A stretch of DNA of 64,000 nucleotides from Cellulophaga baltica (GTDB lineage: Bacteria > Bacteroidota > Bacteroidia > Flavobacteriales > Flavobacteriaceae), in the NCBI RefSeq assembly GCF_900102165.1, contig NZ_FNBD01000003.1, positions 248,001 to 312,000 on the forward strand. The letters are read 5' to 3'. The notes under the pieces were generated by a model. The model saw nothing but the letters and a program-made list of their open reading frames with translations. It made no database searches and was not told where the DNA came from. Of the stretch, positions 9,457 through 17,615 are shown piece after piece. Both the position numbers and the translations under genes were made by a program. The stretch's first letter is position 1. The number at the start of each line of letters is the position of its first letter.

Positions 9457-10407
9457 CTATTTTATAGTTATTGTTTCTAGATGTACAGGAACAATAATTT
9501 TAGCATCGGGAGAAACAGCTTTTACTTCTTCTATGAAAGGCTTAATCTTTTTATCTATGGCTTGTTCTTGAGAATAGCCGTAAGGCACCCTAAAATTATC
9601 CCAATGCGTAGGTATTATTGTTTTAGGGAAATTTGTAGCTTTTAACAAGCGTTCTGTATACTTATAAATTTCCAATCTTGAAAAGTTTACTCCTGGTAAA
9701 AGAATATCTGGCGTTAAGCCTTGAACTTCTTTTTCTAAAAAGTTCATAGAACCTGCGGTTAATATTTTATGCTCATTAAATCTCACATAAAACATCAAGG
9801 AACCTCCTTCTATAAAATCTTCCAGTTTCAATGGTGCTTTTAGTTCTTTTTCATGTGTTCTAGCATCAAAATAATGCTTGTCATTTAAGGCAGAATGTAT
9901 AGAAGGAACCACTTTTACTGAAAACTCATCAAACTGGTAATCTTCGCCACCTCTAACCGTAAGCAGCTGTTCTTCTGGAACTCCATACGCTCTTAGTATC
10001 GCACAACTCGTTTCTGCTGCAATCACTTTGGCTCCTGTTTTCTTTGCGATATAGGGCACATCTCCCAAATGATCTAAATGAGAGTGGTGTACCAAAATAT
10101 AATCAGCTTTTGTAATGTGTGTATTGATTACCACAGTATCTGATTGAAAGTAATCACTTTCATAATAATTTTTGCGCGGATCTTCCTTACTATTTGCAGG
10201 GCTATCTCCTAATTTTACTCTAGACAAATAAGGATCTACTAAAATGGTTGTTTTCCCATCGGTCATTTCCCAACCAGCGCCACCAAAATATTTTAATTTC
10301 AGTTCTTGACTGCTTGCATATTGAAGTCCTAAAAACAGAAATCCAAAAAACATTGTTTTAGAACTCATGATTTTTATAACTGATTTTTTAATTGCTGTAT
10401 TTAACAT
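9457..10407 (-). CDS. Secreted MBL-fold metallo-hydrolase
   Basis: Metallo-beta-lactamase-fold hydrolase of about 316 residues. The metal-binding HxHxDH motif is seen as HHSHLDHLGD. Upstream is an LKYFGGAGWEMTDG strand with VDPYLSR (typical of the UlaG/YcjS-like group), and the later motifs IHSALND and PTHWDNF follow. An N-terminal signal peptide is predicted (cleavage near YASSQ), so it probably acts in the periplasm. Translation could instead start at 10368. It lies between RidA and the creatininase-family gene. UlaG-like enzymes hydrolyse lactones and phosphodiesters; here it may open a lactone or lactam ring, but this is inference. Confidence 0.82.
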   Translation of the reverse strand: MLNTAIKKSVIKIMSSKTMFFGFLFLGLQYASSQELKLKYFGGAGWEMTDGKTTILVDPYLSRVKLGDSPANSKEDPRKNYYESDYFQSDTVVINTHITKADYILVHHSHLDHLGDVPYIAKKTGAKVIAAETSCAILRAYGVPEEQLLTVRGGEDYQFDEFSVKVVPSIHSALNDKHYFDARTHEKELKAPLKLEDFIEGGSLMFYVRFNEHKILTAGSMNFLEKEVQGLTPDILLPGVNFSRLEIYKYTERLLKATNFPKTIIPTHWDNFRVPYGYSQEQAIDKKIKPFIEEVKAVSPDAKIIVPVHLETITIK

Positions 10408-10445
10408 AAAGTGTATAAATTTAAGTTGGCATTAAAAGAGTGATG

Positions 10446-10931
10446 CTAATCGTAAACCTCAACGATTACTTCTATTTCTACGGCTTGTGCTCTAGGTAAT
10501 GTGGCTACACCAATGGCAGCACGAGCATGAATACCTCTTTCCCCAAAAACAGCTACCATAAGATCTGAAAAGCCATTAATGACCTTTGGTTGTGCTACGA
10601 AAGCAGGCTCTGAGTTTACAAATGCTAAGGCTTTTACAATGCGTTTTACCTTTTTTAAATCGCCTAGCATATATTTTAATACTGCTATTTGATTTATCGC
10701 TGTTAATCTAGCACCTTCATAGCCTTGATCAATAGAGACATCCAGCCCTAATTTCCCTGTCATTTCAGTTCCATCAGCATATCTAGGGCCTTTGCCTGCT
10801 AAAAAAATAAGGTTACCTGTTTGTACACCATTAACATAGTTTGCTACAGGATTGGGGGGACTAGGTAACGTTATATTTAATTCTCTTAATCGTTGTTCTG
10901 GATCATATTCTTTTTCTATCCTTTCTAACAT
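10446..10931 (-). CDS. RidA family (YjgF) enamine/imine deaminase
   Basis: A 161-residue cytosolic RidA-superfamily protein. Members hydrolyse reactive enamine or imine intermediates to the keto acid and ammonia, as trimers. Recognisable features are the N-terminal LPSPPNPVANYVNGVQTGN segment, the FLAGKGPR strand, a central VKYMLGDLKKV-type helix and the C-terminal RAAIGVATLP motif with the conserved Arg. The catalytic pattern matches the AtzF/YjgH-like 'RidA-related' type rather than strict archetypal RidA. It starts 8 nt after the 688-residue amidohydrolase stop, so the two are co-translated. The context suggests removal of an imine produced by amine or amide breakdown. Confidence 0.88.
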   Translation of the reverse strand: MLERIEKEYDPEQRLRELNITLPSPPNPVANYVNGVQTGNLIFLAGKGPRYADGTEMTGKLGLDVSIDQGYEGARLTAINQIAVLKYMLGDLKKVKRIVKALAFVNSEPAFVAQPKVINGFSDLMVAVFGERGIHARAAIGVATLPRAQAVEIEVIVEVYD

Positions 10932-10939
10932 TATTCTTT

Positions 10940-13006
10940 TTACTTATCGTTTTTAGATTTAAAATCTGCAGCATGCCATAGCGGCTCACTTTCATAATAA
11001 TTACCATTTGTAATTACGGCTTCTACCGTTCTTATATTTCTAATATCTTCTAATGGGTTTTTCTCTAAAATGGCAATATCAGCCTCTTTACCTACTTCTA
11101 AACTTCCTGTTTCTGTATATAAACCCATGGCTTTGGCAGGAACACTTGTTGCTGTTTGTATTGCTTGTAAAGGCGTTAAATCGCCATATTTTTGATAGGT
11201 TTCAATTTCTAGGTACAGACCAAAAACAGGTACTACATTATCTGTTCCGGCAACCATAGGAACTCCCGCTTTATAAAATTGCCCTAAGATATTCATAGAT
11301 TTTATATAATCTGCTTTAGCTGCCTCAGACCGCGCTGGGGTTACGCCACTTCTAAACCTTTTGCCTTCAAACAATTCATAAGCTATTCGATCCGAAAACG
11401 GTTCTAACGTTTCAATCACATCACCTTTAGGCATTGCTCTTACAACACTTAACGCAATTGTAGGGTCTAGTACTGTTTTATGTTCTAAAAGAAAAGCCGT
11501 AGCCTCATCCATTTGTTTTTGACTAATGTCATTCTTAGAAATAAAATTGCTTCCAAGCTCTTTTACTTTTTTATCTGGAAAAAGCACCGTTAATACTCTA
11601 GAGGTGTGACTCAACATATCCATTCCTGCATCAATAGCACCGCGGGCATTACCAATAGCGTTTGGTACGTGACCAGTAATAGACATTCCGCGTTTATGTC
11701 CTTCCTCTGCCAACACTTTTGTCAATTCTGGATTAACGGATGAGTAGATTTTTATTTGCTTGTAGCCATTTGTAAAATATAGATCTGCTACCTCCTTAGC
11801 TTCTTGAACCGTTCTTGCTCTGACCACTCCATTACCTTGTATCCCTGCACCATCTGTCATCCCCACTAGTAAAATATCAGGACCCAAAGCACCTTTCTTT
11901 GCAATAGCATCTCTAAAAGATGTTGCAAACTCAAGCTCATTTCCATTATCACGAATGGTAGTTACTCCGCCGGCTAAATAAGCAGGTGCCCATTGTACTT
12001 GGTTGGAGTGGGCATGCATATCCCACATCCCTGGCATTATGGTCTTTCCTTTAAGATGAATAAGCTTAGCATTTTCTGGGATACTAACTTCAGTGCGTTT
12101 CCCTATTATTTTTATACGACCATTCTCTATAATTAAAGTCATGTCTTTTTGGGTAGTATCATGTACTCCATCAACAAGGTCTACACCTACAAGCGCTTTA
12201 ACACTAGCTTGTGTTCCTTTCAAATCTTCTGTATATTTAGTTAAAGCGGCCATTTGTTCTTCTACATTACCTTGCACAAAGAATGGCTTAGCTTCTTCGT
12301 ATCCTTTTCTTATGTATTCTCTTATTTGCGTATTTGCTTTAACCAGTGCAATTAAATTTTGAGATTCATCAACCCATATTGTTCTTCCTCCCCAATTAAT
12401 ACCTTCAACAACGTAACGATCTAAAGGCACTTTTTCACCTTTTATTGCTACCGTATCTTTTTGAATAAAATTCATGGTAACCTCACCTCTTGGTAGCGTC
12501 GGTATACTTATTTTACCTCCATTTTTAAAGTAATAGTGGTATAGCATCATTTCTATCCCCGCTGGAATATTGCTGTGTACCGGGAAAAAGTCTGTGTTTT
12601 TTAATTGAACAAAGTCTCTGTTTTTTTCCCAAACGAAAATGCTATCTTTTGTTCTTTTTACTTCTAGATTAACTATTGTATCTTTTGCTGTAATTCTTCT
12701 ATTTAAATAATAAGAAGGCGTTAAGTTCATATCTAAATGCAACTCTGCGGCTACCCCTGTAATTCTGCCTCTTTCGTTTTCTCCTTGTAGTGATGTAACT
12801 ACAATAGAATCTTTGGTGGCTTTGATTGCATAGGATTCTTCTCCAATTAAAGACTGCCTTCTATACACCAAAAATGTACCTTCTTCATTGATATCTTGCC
12901 ATTTTGATGGCGTAGTTGCACATCCGGTAACTAAAAGCAACACGACTATCTGTAGCAGGTGGTTGGCTTTATGCATCATAAATTTTGATTTATTTTTAAC
13001 TTTCAT
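10940..13006 (-). CDS. Two-domain amidohydrolase lipoprotein
   Basis: A 688-residue exported enzyme. A lipobox (LLLVTGCATT) places it in an outer or inner membrane as a lipoprotein. Residues from about 30 to 250 form a beta-rich domain of unknown function that I do not recognise. From about 270 on there is an imidazolonepropionase-type amidohydrolase barrel with metal motif WDMHAHSN, a GHVPNAIG His motif and the Asp motif GTDNVVP. Such enzymes cleave amide or ring C-N bonds, including prolidase-type peptides. It is a distant paralogue of the 665-residue protein at 14258-16255 with the same architecture. RidA follows directly. A putative peptidase or imidase role in the periplasm is inferred. 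Confidence 0.82.
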   Translation of the reverse strand: MKVKNKSKFMMHKANHLLQIVVLLLVTGCATTPSKWQDINEEGTFLVYRRQSLIGEESYAIKATKDSIVVTSLQGENERGRITGVAAELHLDMNLTPSYYLNRRITAKDTIVNLEVKRTKDSIFVWEKNRDFVQLKNTDFFPVHSNIPAGIEMMLYHYYFKNGGKISIPTLPRGEVTMNFIQKDTVAIKGEKVPLDRYVVEGINWGGRTIWVDESQNLIALVKANTQIREYIRKGYEEAKPFFVQGNVEEQMAALTKYTEDLKGTQASVKALVGVDLVDGVHDTTQKDMTLIIENGRIKIIGKRTEVSIPENAKLIHLKGKTIMPGMWDMHAHSNQVQWAPAYLAGGVTTIRDNGNELEFATSFRDAIAKKGALGPDILLVGMTDGAGIQGNGVVRARTVQEAKEVADLYFTNGYKQIKIYSSVNPELTKVLAEEGHKRGMSITGHVPNAIGNARGAIDAGMDMLSHTSRVLTVLFPDKKVKELGSNFISKNDISQKQMDEATAFLLEHKTVLDPTIALSVVRAMPKGDVIETLEPFSDRIAYELFEGKRFRSGVTPARSEAAKADYIKSMNILGQFYKAGVPMVAGTDNVVPVFGLYLEIETYQKYGDLTPLQAIQTATSVPAKAMGLYTETGSLEVGKEADIAILEKNPLEDIRNIRTVEAVITNGNYYESEPLWHAADFKSKNDK

Positions 13007-13048
13007 TTTGGTTTTTTTTAGTGTTGTACTAGCGGCTCACCCTTAAAA

Positions 13049-14170
13049 TCAAGGAAATTTTGGCGTAAACCTATTGAAGTAAAAAAGGTTTAGTTCATCT
13101 GAATTACTTTCGATAATATCAAGCTTATGATCTCCATTTAAATCATAGGTTAGAATATCATAGGTGCTAAAATTCTGATCATTTAATTTTATTTTCTCCC
13201 AAGAATTTGCATCTCCCGAGTTGATAAAAACCATGTTGGGTCCACCTACATTTCCTACCACAAGATCTATACTATCATCACCGTTTAAATCTCCTATAGA
13301 AAGCGAATAGGATTCTGCTGAACTATCATCAAAAACAACCTTACGGTCATAAGTTCCTTTCTTGCTTCCAAAATAAATCACATTTGGCTCACCTATGTTT
13401 GCGGTAACAATATCTTTATACCCATCTTTATCCAGGTCTATTACCGCTAAAGATCGTGTAACATCATTGCCTGTTCCGTAAGGTATTTTTTTAGAGAATT
13501 TCAGGTTACCATTATTCAGATACACATAGTTAGGTTGGTCATCTCTATTAGCCAATATCAGGTCTAAATGGCCATCGCCATTCATATCTGCAACCTCAAC
13601 ATCTATGGTAGAATCTTTTTTATCACCAAAGCCAATTACTTCTGTGAAGACTCCCTTTCCGTTATTTAAGCAAATTTCATTTTCGCTTCCTCTGTTGGTA
13701 ATCAATACATCTATATCGCCGTCATTGTCTATATCTGCAACCACAATATTTCTAGTATGCCCATATTTTTCTCCAAAGCTTTCTCCTTTAATAAAGTTTC
13801 CTGCTCCATCATTTATAAAAATATAATTGGGAGCCATATCATTTCCGACAGCAATATCTAAATCACCATCACCATCAAAATCTGCGAGTTCTGTAGAATA
13901 ACTTGTCTCCTGCTCTGTTCCTAAATTTTTTGAAACGGTAAAAATTCCACGTCCGTTGTTTACAAAAATTCGATTCTGACCTGGCCAGTGTCTACCATTT
14001 GCCACAACAATATCTAGATCGCCATCATTATCAATATCTCCAACCCCCATAGAAGCGGTACGCTCTTTATTGATTCCTAGAATGGTTCTACTATTATTAA
14101 AAAATTTTGGTTTTTGAGAATGAACGGAAAGCATGCAACAAGAAAAAAGTGCAAATAAAATATATTTCAT
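13049..14170 (-). CDS. Secreted seven-repeat VCBS/FG-GAP beta-propeller protein
   Basis: A signal peptide (ending VHSQ) is followed by seven similar repeats. Each carries a calcium-loop motif of the form DxDxDGDxD followed by a hydrophobic strand and N, for example DIDNDGDLDIVVAN and DFDGDGDLDIAVGN. Seven repeats fit a seven-bladed calcium-binding propeller that fills the whole 373-residue chain, with no enzymatic domain attached. Such proteins usually bind ligands or other proteins on the cell surface. It lies between two paralogous amidohydrolase genes and has its own copy of the ECF-type promoter motif 37 nt upstream. A role in binding the substrate or organising the hydrolases is inference. 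Confidence 0.85.
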   Translation of the reverse strand: MKYILFALFSCCMLSVHSQKPKFFNNSRTILGINKERTASMGVGDIDNDGDLDIVVANGRHWPGQNRIFVNNGRGIFTVSKNLGTEQETSYSTELADFDGDGDLDIAVGNDMAPNYIFINDGAGNFIKGESFGEKYGHTRNIVVADIDNDGDIDVLITNRGSENEICLNNGKGVFTEVIGFGDKKDSTIDVEVADMNGDGHLDLILANRDDQPNYVYLNNGNLKFSKKIPYGTGNDVTRSLAVIDLDKDGYKDIVTANIGEPNVIYFGSKKGTYDRKVVFDDSSAESYSLSIGDLNGDDSIDLVVGNVGGPNMVFINSGDANSWEKIKLNDQNFSTYDILTYDLNGDHKLDIIESNSDELNLFYFNRFTPKFP

Positions 14171-14206
14171 AAGGTAACTAATAGTTGGTATGAGTTGCTA
14201 GTATTA

Positions 14207-14236
14207 ATAAGTAATCAGGTGCCTTTTTATAGACAC
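14207..14236 (-). promoter_or_regulatory. ECF-type promoter motif, copy upstream of VCBS gene
   Basis: Read on the minus strand: GTGTCTATAA, 11 nt, ATTACTTAT. The same bipartite motif with the same 11-nt gap occurs at 23635-23664 and 24400-24429. Its downstream edge is 37 nt from the VCBS start codon. It probably serves as -35 and -10 elements for the cluster's own ECF sigma factor. Confidence 0.6.
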
Positions 14237-14257
14237 TTATTCCTGCTGAATTTTTAT

Positions 14258-16255
14258 TTATTTAAAATGTTTAATTCCCATGGCTTGATAAACCTCTTTA
14301 GCGTAAAAAAGAGTACCACCTTTCATCGTCCATTCTACATTGCGTATAGCACTCATATCTTCTAATGGATTCCCATCTACAAGAATAAGATCTGCCATTT
14401 TACCCACTTCAATTGTACCATAGGATGCTGAAACCCCCGTCATCTCTGCCGATTTTATAGTTGCCAATTGCAAAACTTCAGAGGCAGAAATACCGGCTTG
14501 CGCATAAAGTTCAAGCTCCCTGTGGTACAAAAATCCAGGAAGACCATCTGTACCCGGAACAATTTCTATCCCTTTCTGATGTAAATCATACACGACCGCT
14601 AACATCTTATTGAAACTCCCTTTATACCGTGCTATTTTTTCACCAGATTTCGGGAGTCCCCCGCTATAATAATCTCGCTGGTTAAGTAATGGAAGTCTGT
14701 CTATAATCTTAACATAAGTAGGACTAGGCTCGCCTTTTACGGATACAAACATGTTTTCGAAAATAGAAACGGTAGGGTCTATACGTATGTTTTTTGTTTT
14801 CAACAGCTCTACAAAATCGAGGTATTCTTTCGATTTAAGATTAAGATCTACACCATGGTATGCAGACATCGTATGCCTTAATGGCGTTCGGGTATCTATG
14901 GTATCTGATAAAAAATTGAGGAATACCATATTCATATGCTGTATCTCATCATACCCTTGATTGATGGCTTGCGTTGCGGTCATAAAAGCAGGAATATGCC
15001 CACTTACACGCATCTCTAATTCATGTGCCCTTTTTGTTAAAGGGGCCACCCATTTTGGCCGAATAGAGCTATATAATTTAATTTGCTGATAGCCTAACTC
15101 TTTATATTCTTGTATTTCAGCTAAACCCTCTTCTACCGAGCTCACTACATTTCGTTGATTGGCATAAGGCCCATCTCCATCTATGATACCCCCAAATGTG
15201 ACAATTCGTGGACCGATAATTTCATTTGTATTAAACTGATTGCTTAACGTTTTTAGTTGCTTGTTATTGGCTAAATCTCTTACGGAAGTTACCCCTCCTG
15301 CCACATGCAGCATGCCTCTAAATTTGGTGTTATGAGTATGCATATCAAACATTCCAGGAAGTAATGTTTTTCCTTGTCCGTTGATTACTTCAATCTCGCT
15401 ACCTATTTCGTGGTCATCACTCCTGTTAATGGCCGTGATACGATCGCCATTGACCAACACATCTTGATTGTTTAGGATTGTACCTTGAGGCGTGAAGATA
15501 TTCACGTTTTTTATGAGTACATCCTCTAATGTGTGGGATAGTTTTTTAATAAGACGAGCCAAGTACTTATCTTCAATAGCATCCTGTATTCCTTTCATTT
15601 CTAGACGCAACTCCTTCAAATCTGCCCGAATAACATGTAGATTTCCTGATATTTTGGCAACCATTTCATTACCAATCATCCATAAATACGTAGGATTCAA
15701 ATCAAGGCCTTTTACCATCAGCAACTTAACTTCTGTATTATTTGACAGTGTTATTGGCAGATTTTCTACAAGTTCAACTTCACCTATGGGGAATAATTTT
15801 ACTTTTTGGTCTTCTGCCGCCATTAAAAGTCTTGCAAGAATTTCATAAATAGCAGGAGAGCCATCATACCTAAAATAAAGAGCATCTCCATTAAAGGCTC
15901 CTTTCTTTTCTCCTTTTGGATTTAACCAAGTTGCGCTATGCTTTTCACTCTTAAAAAACTCCTGAATAGAATCTTTTAGATAGTTGACGCCAGTTACTGT
16001 TTGCGAGGAAATAAATCCGTTTTTATTAAACCGAAGTTCTTCTGAAAATTCTGGACCACGACCTCTATCAGTATACGTATAATAATAGTTTACTGTGTTT
16101 TTATTGGTCTTCCATTTTTCATAGGTACCCGCTAAACCCTCTCTAAAAACCACATCATAAACCACCTTCTCTGAACTATTTTTAGTGGTGGAAAAAGGTG
16201 TATTAAAGCTACTTGTAACTATAAAAACAAAGAAGAGTGTGCATATATATTTCAT
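14258..16255 (-). CDS. Secreted two-domain amidohydrolase
   Basis: A 665-residue exported amidohydrolase paralogous to the one at 10940-13006. After a signal peptide there is a beta-rich N-terminal domain (about 30-235; unrecognised). The C-terminal half is an amidohydrolase barrel with metal motif FDMHTHNT, a SGHIPAFM His motif, a Lys/His-region IKLYSS and the Asp motif GTDGLPGFLY. The C-terminal VGKMADLILVDGNPLED closes the small beta-sandwich typical of imidazolonepropionase-like enzymes. Likely substrates are N-acyl, cyclic amide or dipeptide bonds in the periplasm. The gene follows the M19 dipeptidase gene by 56 nt in what appears to be one transcription unit. Confidence 0.82.
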   Translation of the reverse strand: MKYICTLFFVFIVTSSFNTPFSTTKNSSEKVVYDVVFREGLAGTYEKWKTNKNTVNYYYTYTDRGRGPEFSEELRFNKNGFISSQTVTGVNYLKDSIQEFFKSEKHSATWLNPKGEKKGAFNGDALYFRYDGSPAIYEILARLLMAAEDQKVKLFPIGEVELVENLPITLSNNTEVKLLMVKGLDLNPTYLWMIGNEMVAKISGNLHVIRADLKELRLEMKGIQDAIEDKYLARLIKKLSHTLEDVLIKNVNIFTPQGTILNNQDVLVNGDRITAINRSDDHEIGSEIEVINGQGKTLLPGMFDMHTHNTKFRGMLHVAGGVTSVRDLANNKQLKTLSNQFNTNEIIGPRIVTFGGIIDGDGPYANQRNVVSSVEEGLAEIQEYKELGYQQIKLYSSIRPKWVAPLTKRAHELEMRVSGHIPAFMTATQAINQGYDEIQHMNMVFLNFLSDTIDTRTPLRHTMSAYHGVDLNLKSKEYLDFVELLKTKNIRIDPTVSIFENMFVSVKGEPSPTYVKIIDRLPLLNQRDYYSGGLPKSGEKIARYKGSFNKMLAVVYDLHQKGIEIVPGTDGLPGFLYHRELELYAQAGISASEVLQLATIKSAEMTGVSASYGTIEVGKMADLILVDGNPLEDMSAIRNVEWTMKGGTLFYAKEVYQAMGIKHFK

Positions 16256-16311
16256 TAGTTACAGGTATGTTTAAGGGTTTAAATTTCTGGTTTTTGGTTA
16301 CGAATAAGGCG

Positions 16312-17463
16312 CTATGATTTTAGAGTATCTTTAAAATATCTTAACCAGTTAAGTCCTAATATTTTTTCTATATCTCCTGTACTATACCCTCTTTTATCTA
16401 ACACTTTTGCCACTTGCAAATAGCGGTCTGCTTTATCTAATTCAGGAATCCAAGGGGGCCACTGTATTTTATAAGAAGGTTTAAATCTTGTTAATCTTGG
16501 AACATACCAATTTTCTCTTGTAGCTCCTGTAGCCTCTAAACCTTGGATAGCAAAATCTGCTGCAACACCCACATGTTCTATTCCTGCTATGTTTACTGCA
16601 TGGTCTATATGGTCTACGTAAGTTTCTAAGGTAGTCTTTGTGCCTAGATCCGGGCCAATCATATAACCCAAGCATATAATTCCTATGACGCCACCTTTTG
16701 CGGCCATAGCTTTTATTTGATCGTCTGTTTTTGCTCGCGGATGGTCTTTATAGAGTGCTTCACACATAGAGTGATTAAAACAAGCTCCGGAAGTACTAAA
16801 CTCAATACCTTCATTGGTTGTTTGTCGCCCACAATGCGATAGGTCTATCATAATTCCCAACTCATTCATGCGTGCTAAAGCCTCAAGGCCGAAGTCTGAC
16901 AAGCCCGAGTTGGTACGCTCCGTACTCCCATCTCCCAATAAATTTCTTTGGTTATATGTTAACTGAATCCAACGGGTACCCGCGTCATATAGCGTGTCTA
17001 TATTATCTATAGATTTCTCTATCATTGTAGCATTCTGAAACCCATATAATACAGCTGTTTTGCCCTCTTTTTTTGCACGGATAAAATCTGCGGCACTAGT
17101 CGCTTTGAGTAAAACATCTGAATTGTTTTGAATTCGCGTATCCCACTCTCCTATATTTTTTAAGGCCCCTTTTAAACTTCCAGAAAGTAAGGATGTACTA
17201 AAGCCCGTGTAACCAGATTGCTCTAAGGCTTTAAAAGAATCTTCATTCCATCCTTTCGGAATCACGAGACCATCTATAACCATCGCTTTTTTGTACAGTT
17301 CTTCAATCTTTTTGTCGGAAAGATTGGTTATACTACTGATAATGTTTTGGTTTGGATCCAGATGAACAGATTCTAAAATGGAATTAAAAGCAAGTGCGGT
17401 TTGTCCTGGAAACAGTGCTCCTAGCGATAATAGTTTGACTAAATTTCTACGGTTTTGTTTCAA
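16312..17463 (-). CDS. Membrane dipeptidase (M19) homologue with missing metal ligands
   Basis: A 383-residue M19/renal-dipeptidase-like protein. The N-terminus NRRNLVKLLSLGALF resembles a twin-arginine export signal. Compared with human DPEP1, the second-site and binding residues are present: His210 (DLSHCG), His231 (FNHSMC), Arg243 (HPRAKTD) and Asp303 (GVAADF). The HxD that binds the first zinc is replaced by Leu66/Ile68 (IDGLVIP), and the bridging Glu appears as Gln143 (YGFQNA). It therefore belongs to a divergent subfamily that may use one metal or a different chemistry. It follows susD and precedes an amidohydrolase, which supports a role in processing an imported peptide-like compound. 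Confidence 0.82.
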   Translation of the reverse strand: MKQNRRNLVKLLSLGALFPGQTALAFNSILESVHLDPNQNIISSITNLSDKKIEELYKKAMVIDGLVIPKGWNEDSFKALEQSGYTGFSTSLLSGSLKGALKNIGEWDTRIQNNSDVLLKATSAADFIRAKKEGKTAVLYGFQNATMIEKSIDNIDTLYDAGTRWIQLTYNQRNLLGDGSTERTNSGLSDFGLEALARMNELGIMIDLSHCGRQTTNEGIEFSTSGACFNHSMCEALYKDHPRAKTDDQIKAMAAKGGVIGIICLGYMIGPDLGTKTTLETYVDHIDHAVNIAGIEHVGVAADFAIQGLEATGATRENWYVPRLTRFKPSYKIQWPPWIPELDKADRYLQVAKVLDKRGYSTGDIEKILGLNWLRYFKDTLKS

Positions 17464-17555
17464 AATATTCTAGTATCACTATTTAAAAATTGGCATAAAG
17501 AGATAGATAAAGAACAAAGCTATTTTTTAGCATTGTTCATCATCATGAAATAAAT

Positions 17556-17594
17556 CTTGTACACACATTAATTAGGTATCAATGTGCGTACAAG
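17556..17594 (-). promoter_or_regulatory. Inverted repeat between susD and dipeptidase gene
   Basis: Arms of 14 nt (CTTGTACACACATT and AATGTGCGTACAAG on the plus strand; 13 of 14 pair) around an 11-nt loop, 22 nt past the susD stop. No U-run follows on the minus strand, so it is not a classical terminator. It may stabilise the upstream susCD mRNA or mark a processing site. Confidence 0.5.
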
Positions 17595-17615
17595 TAAATA
17601 GCTTCAATGTTTTAA

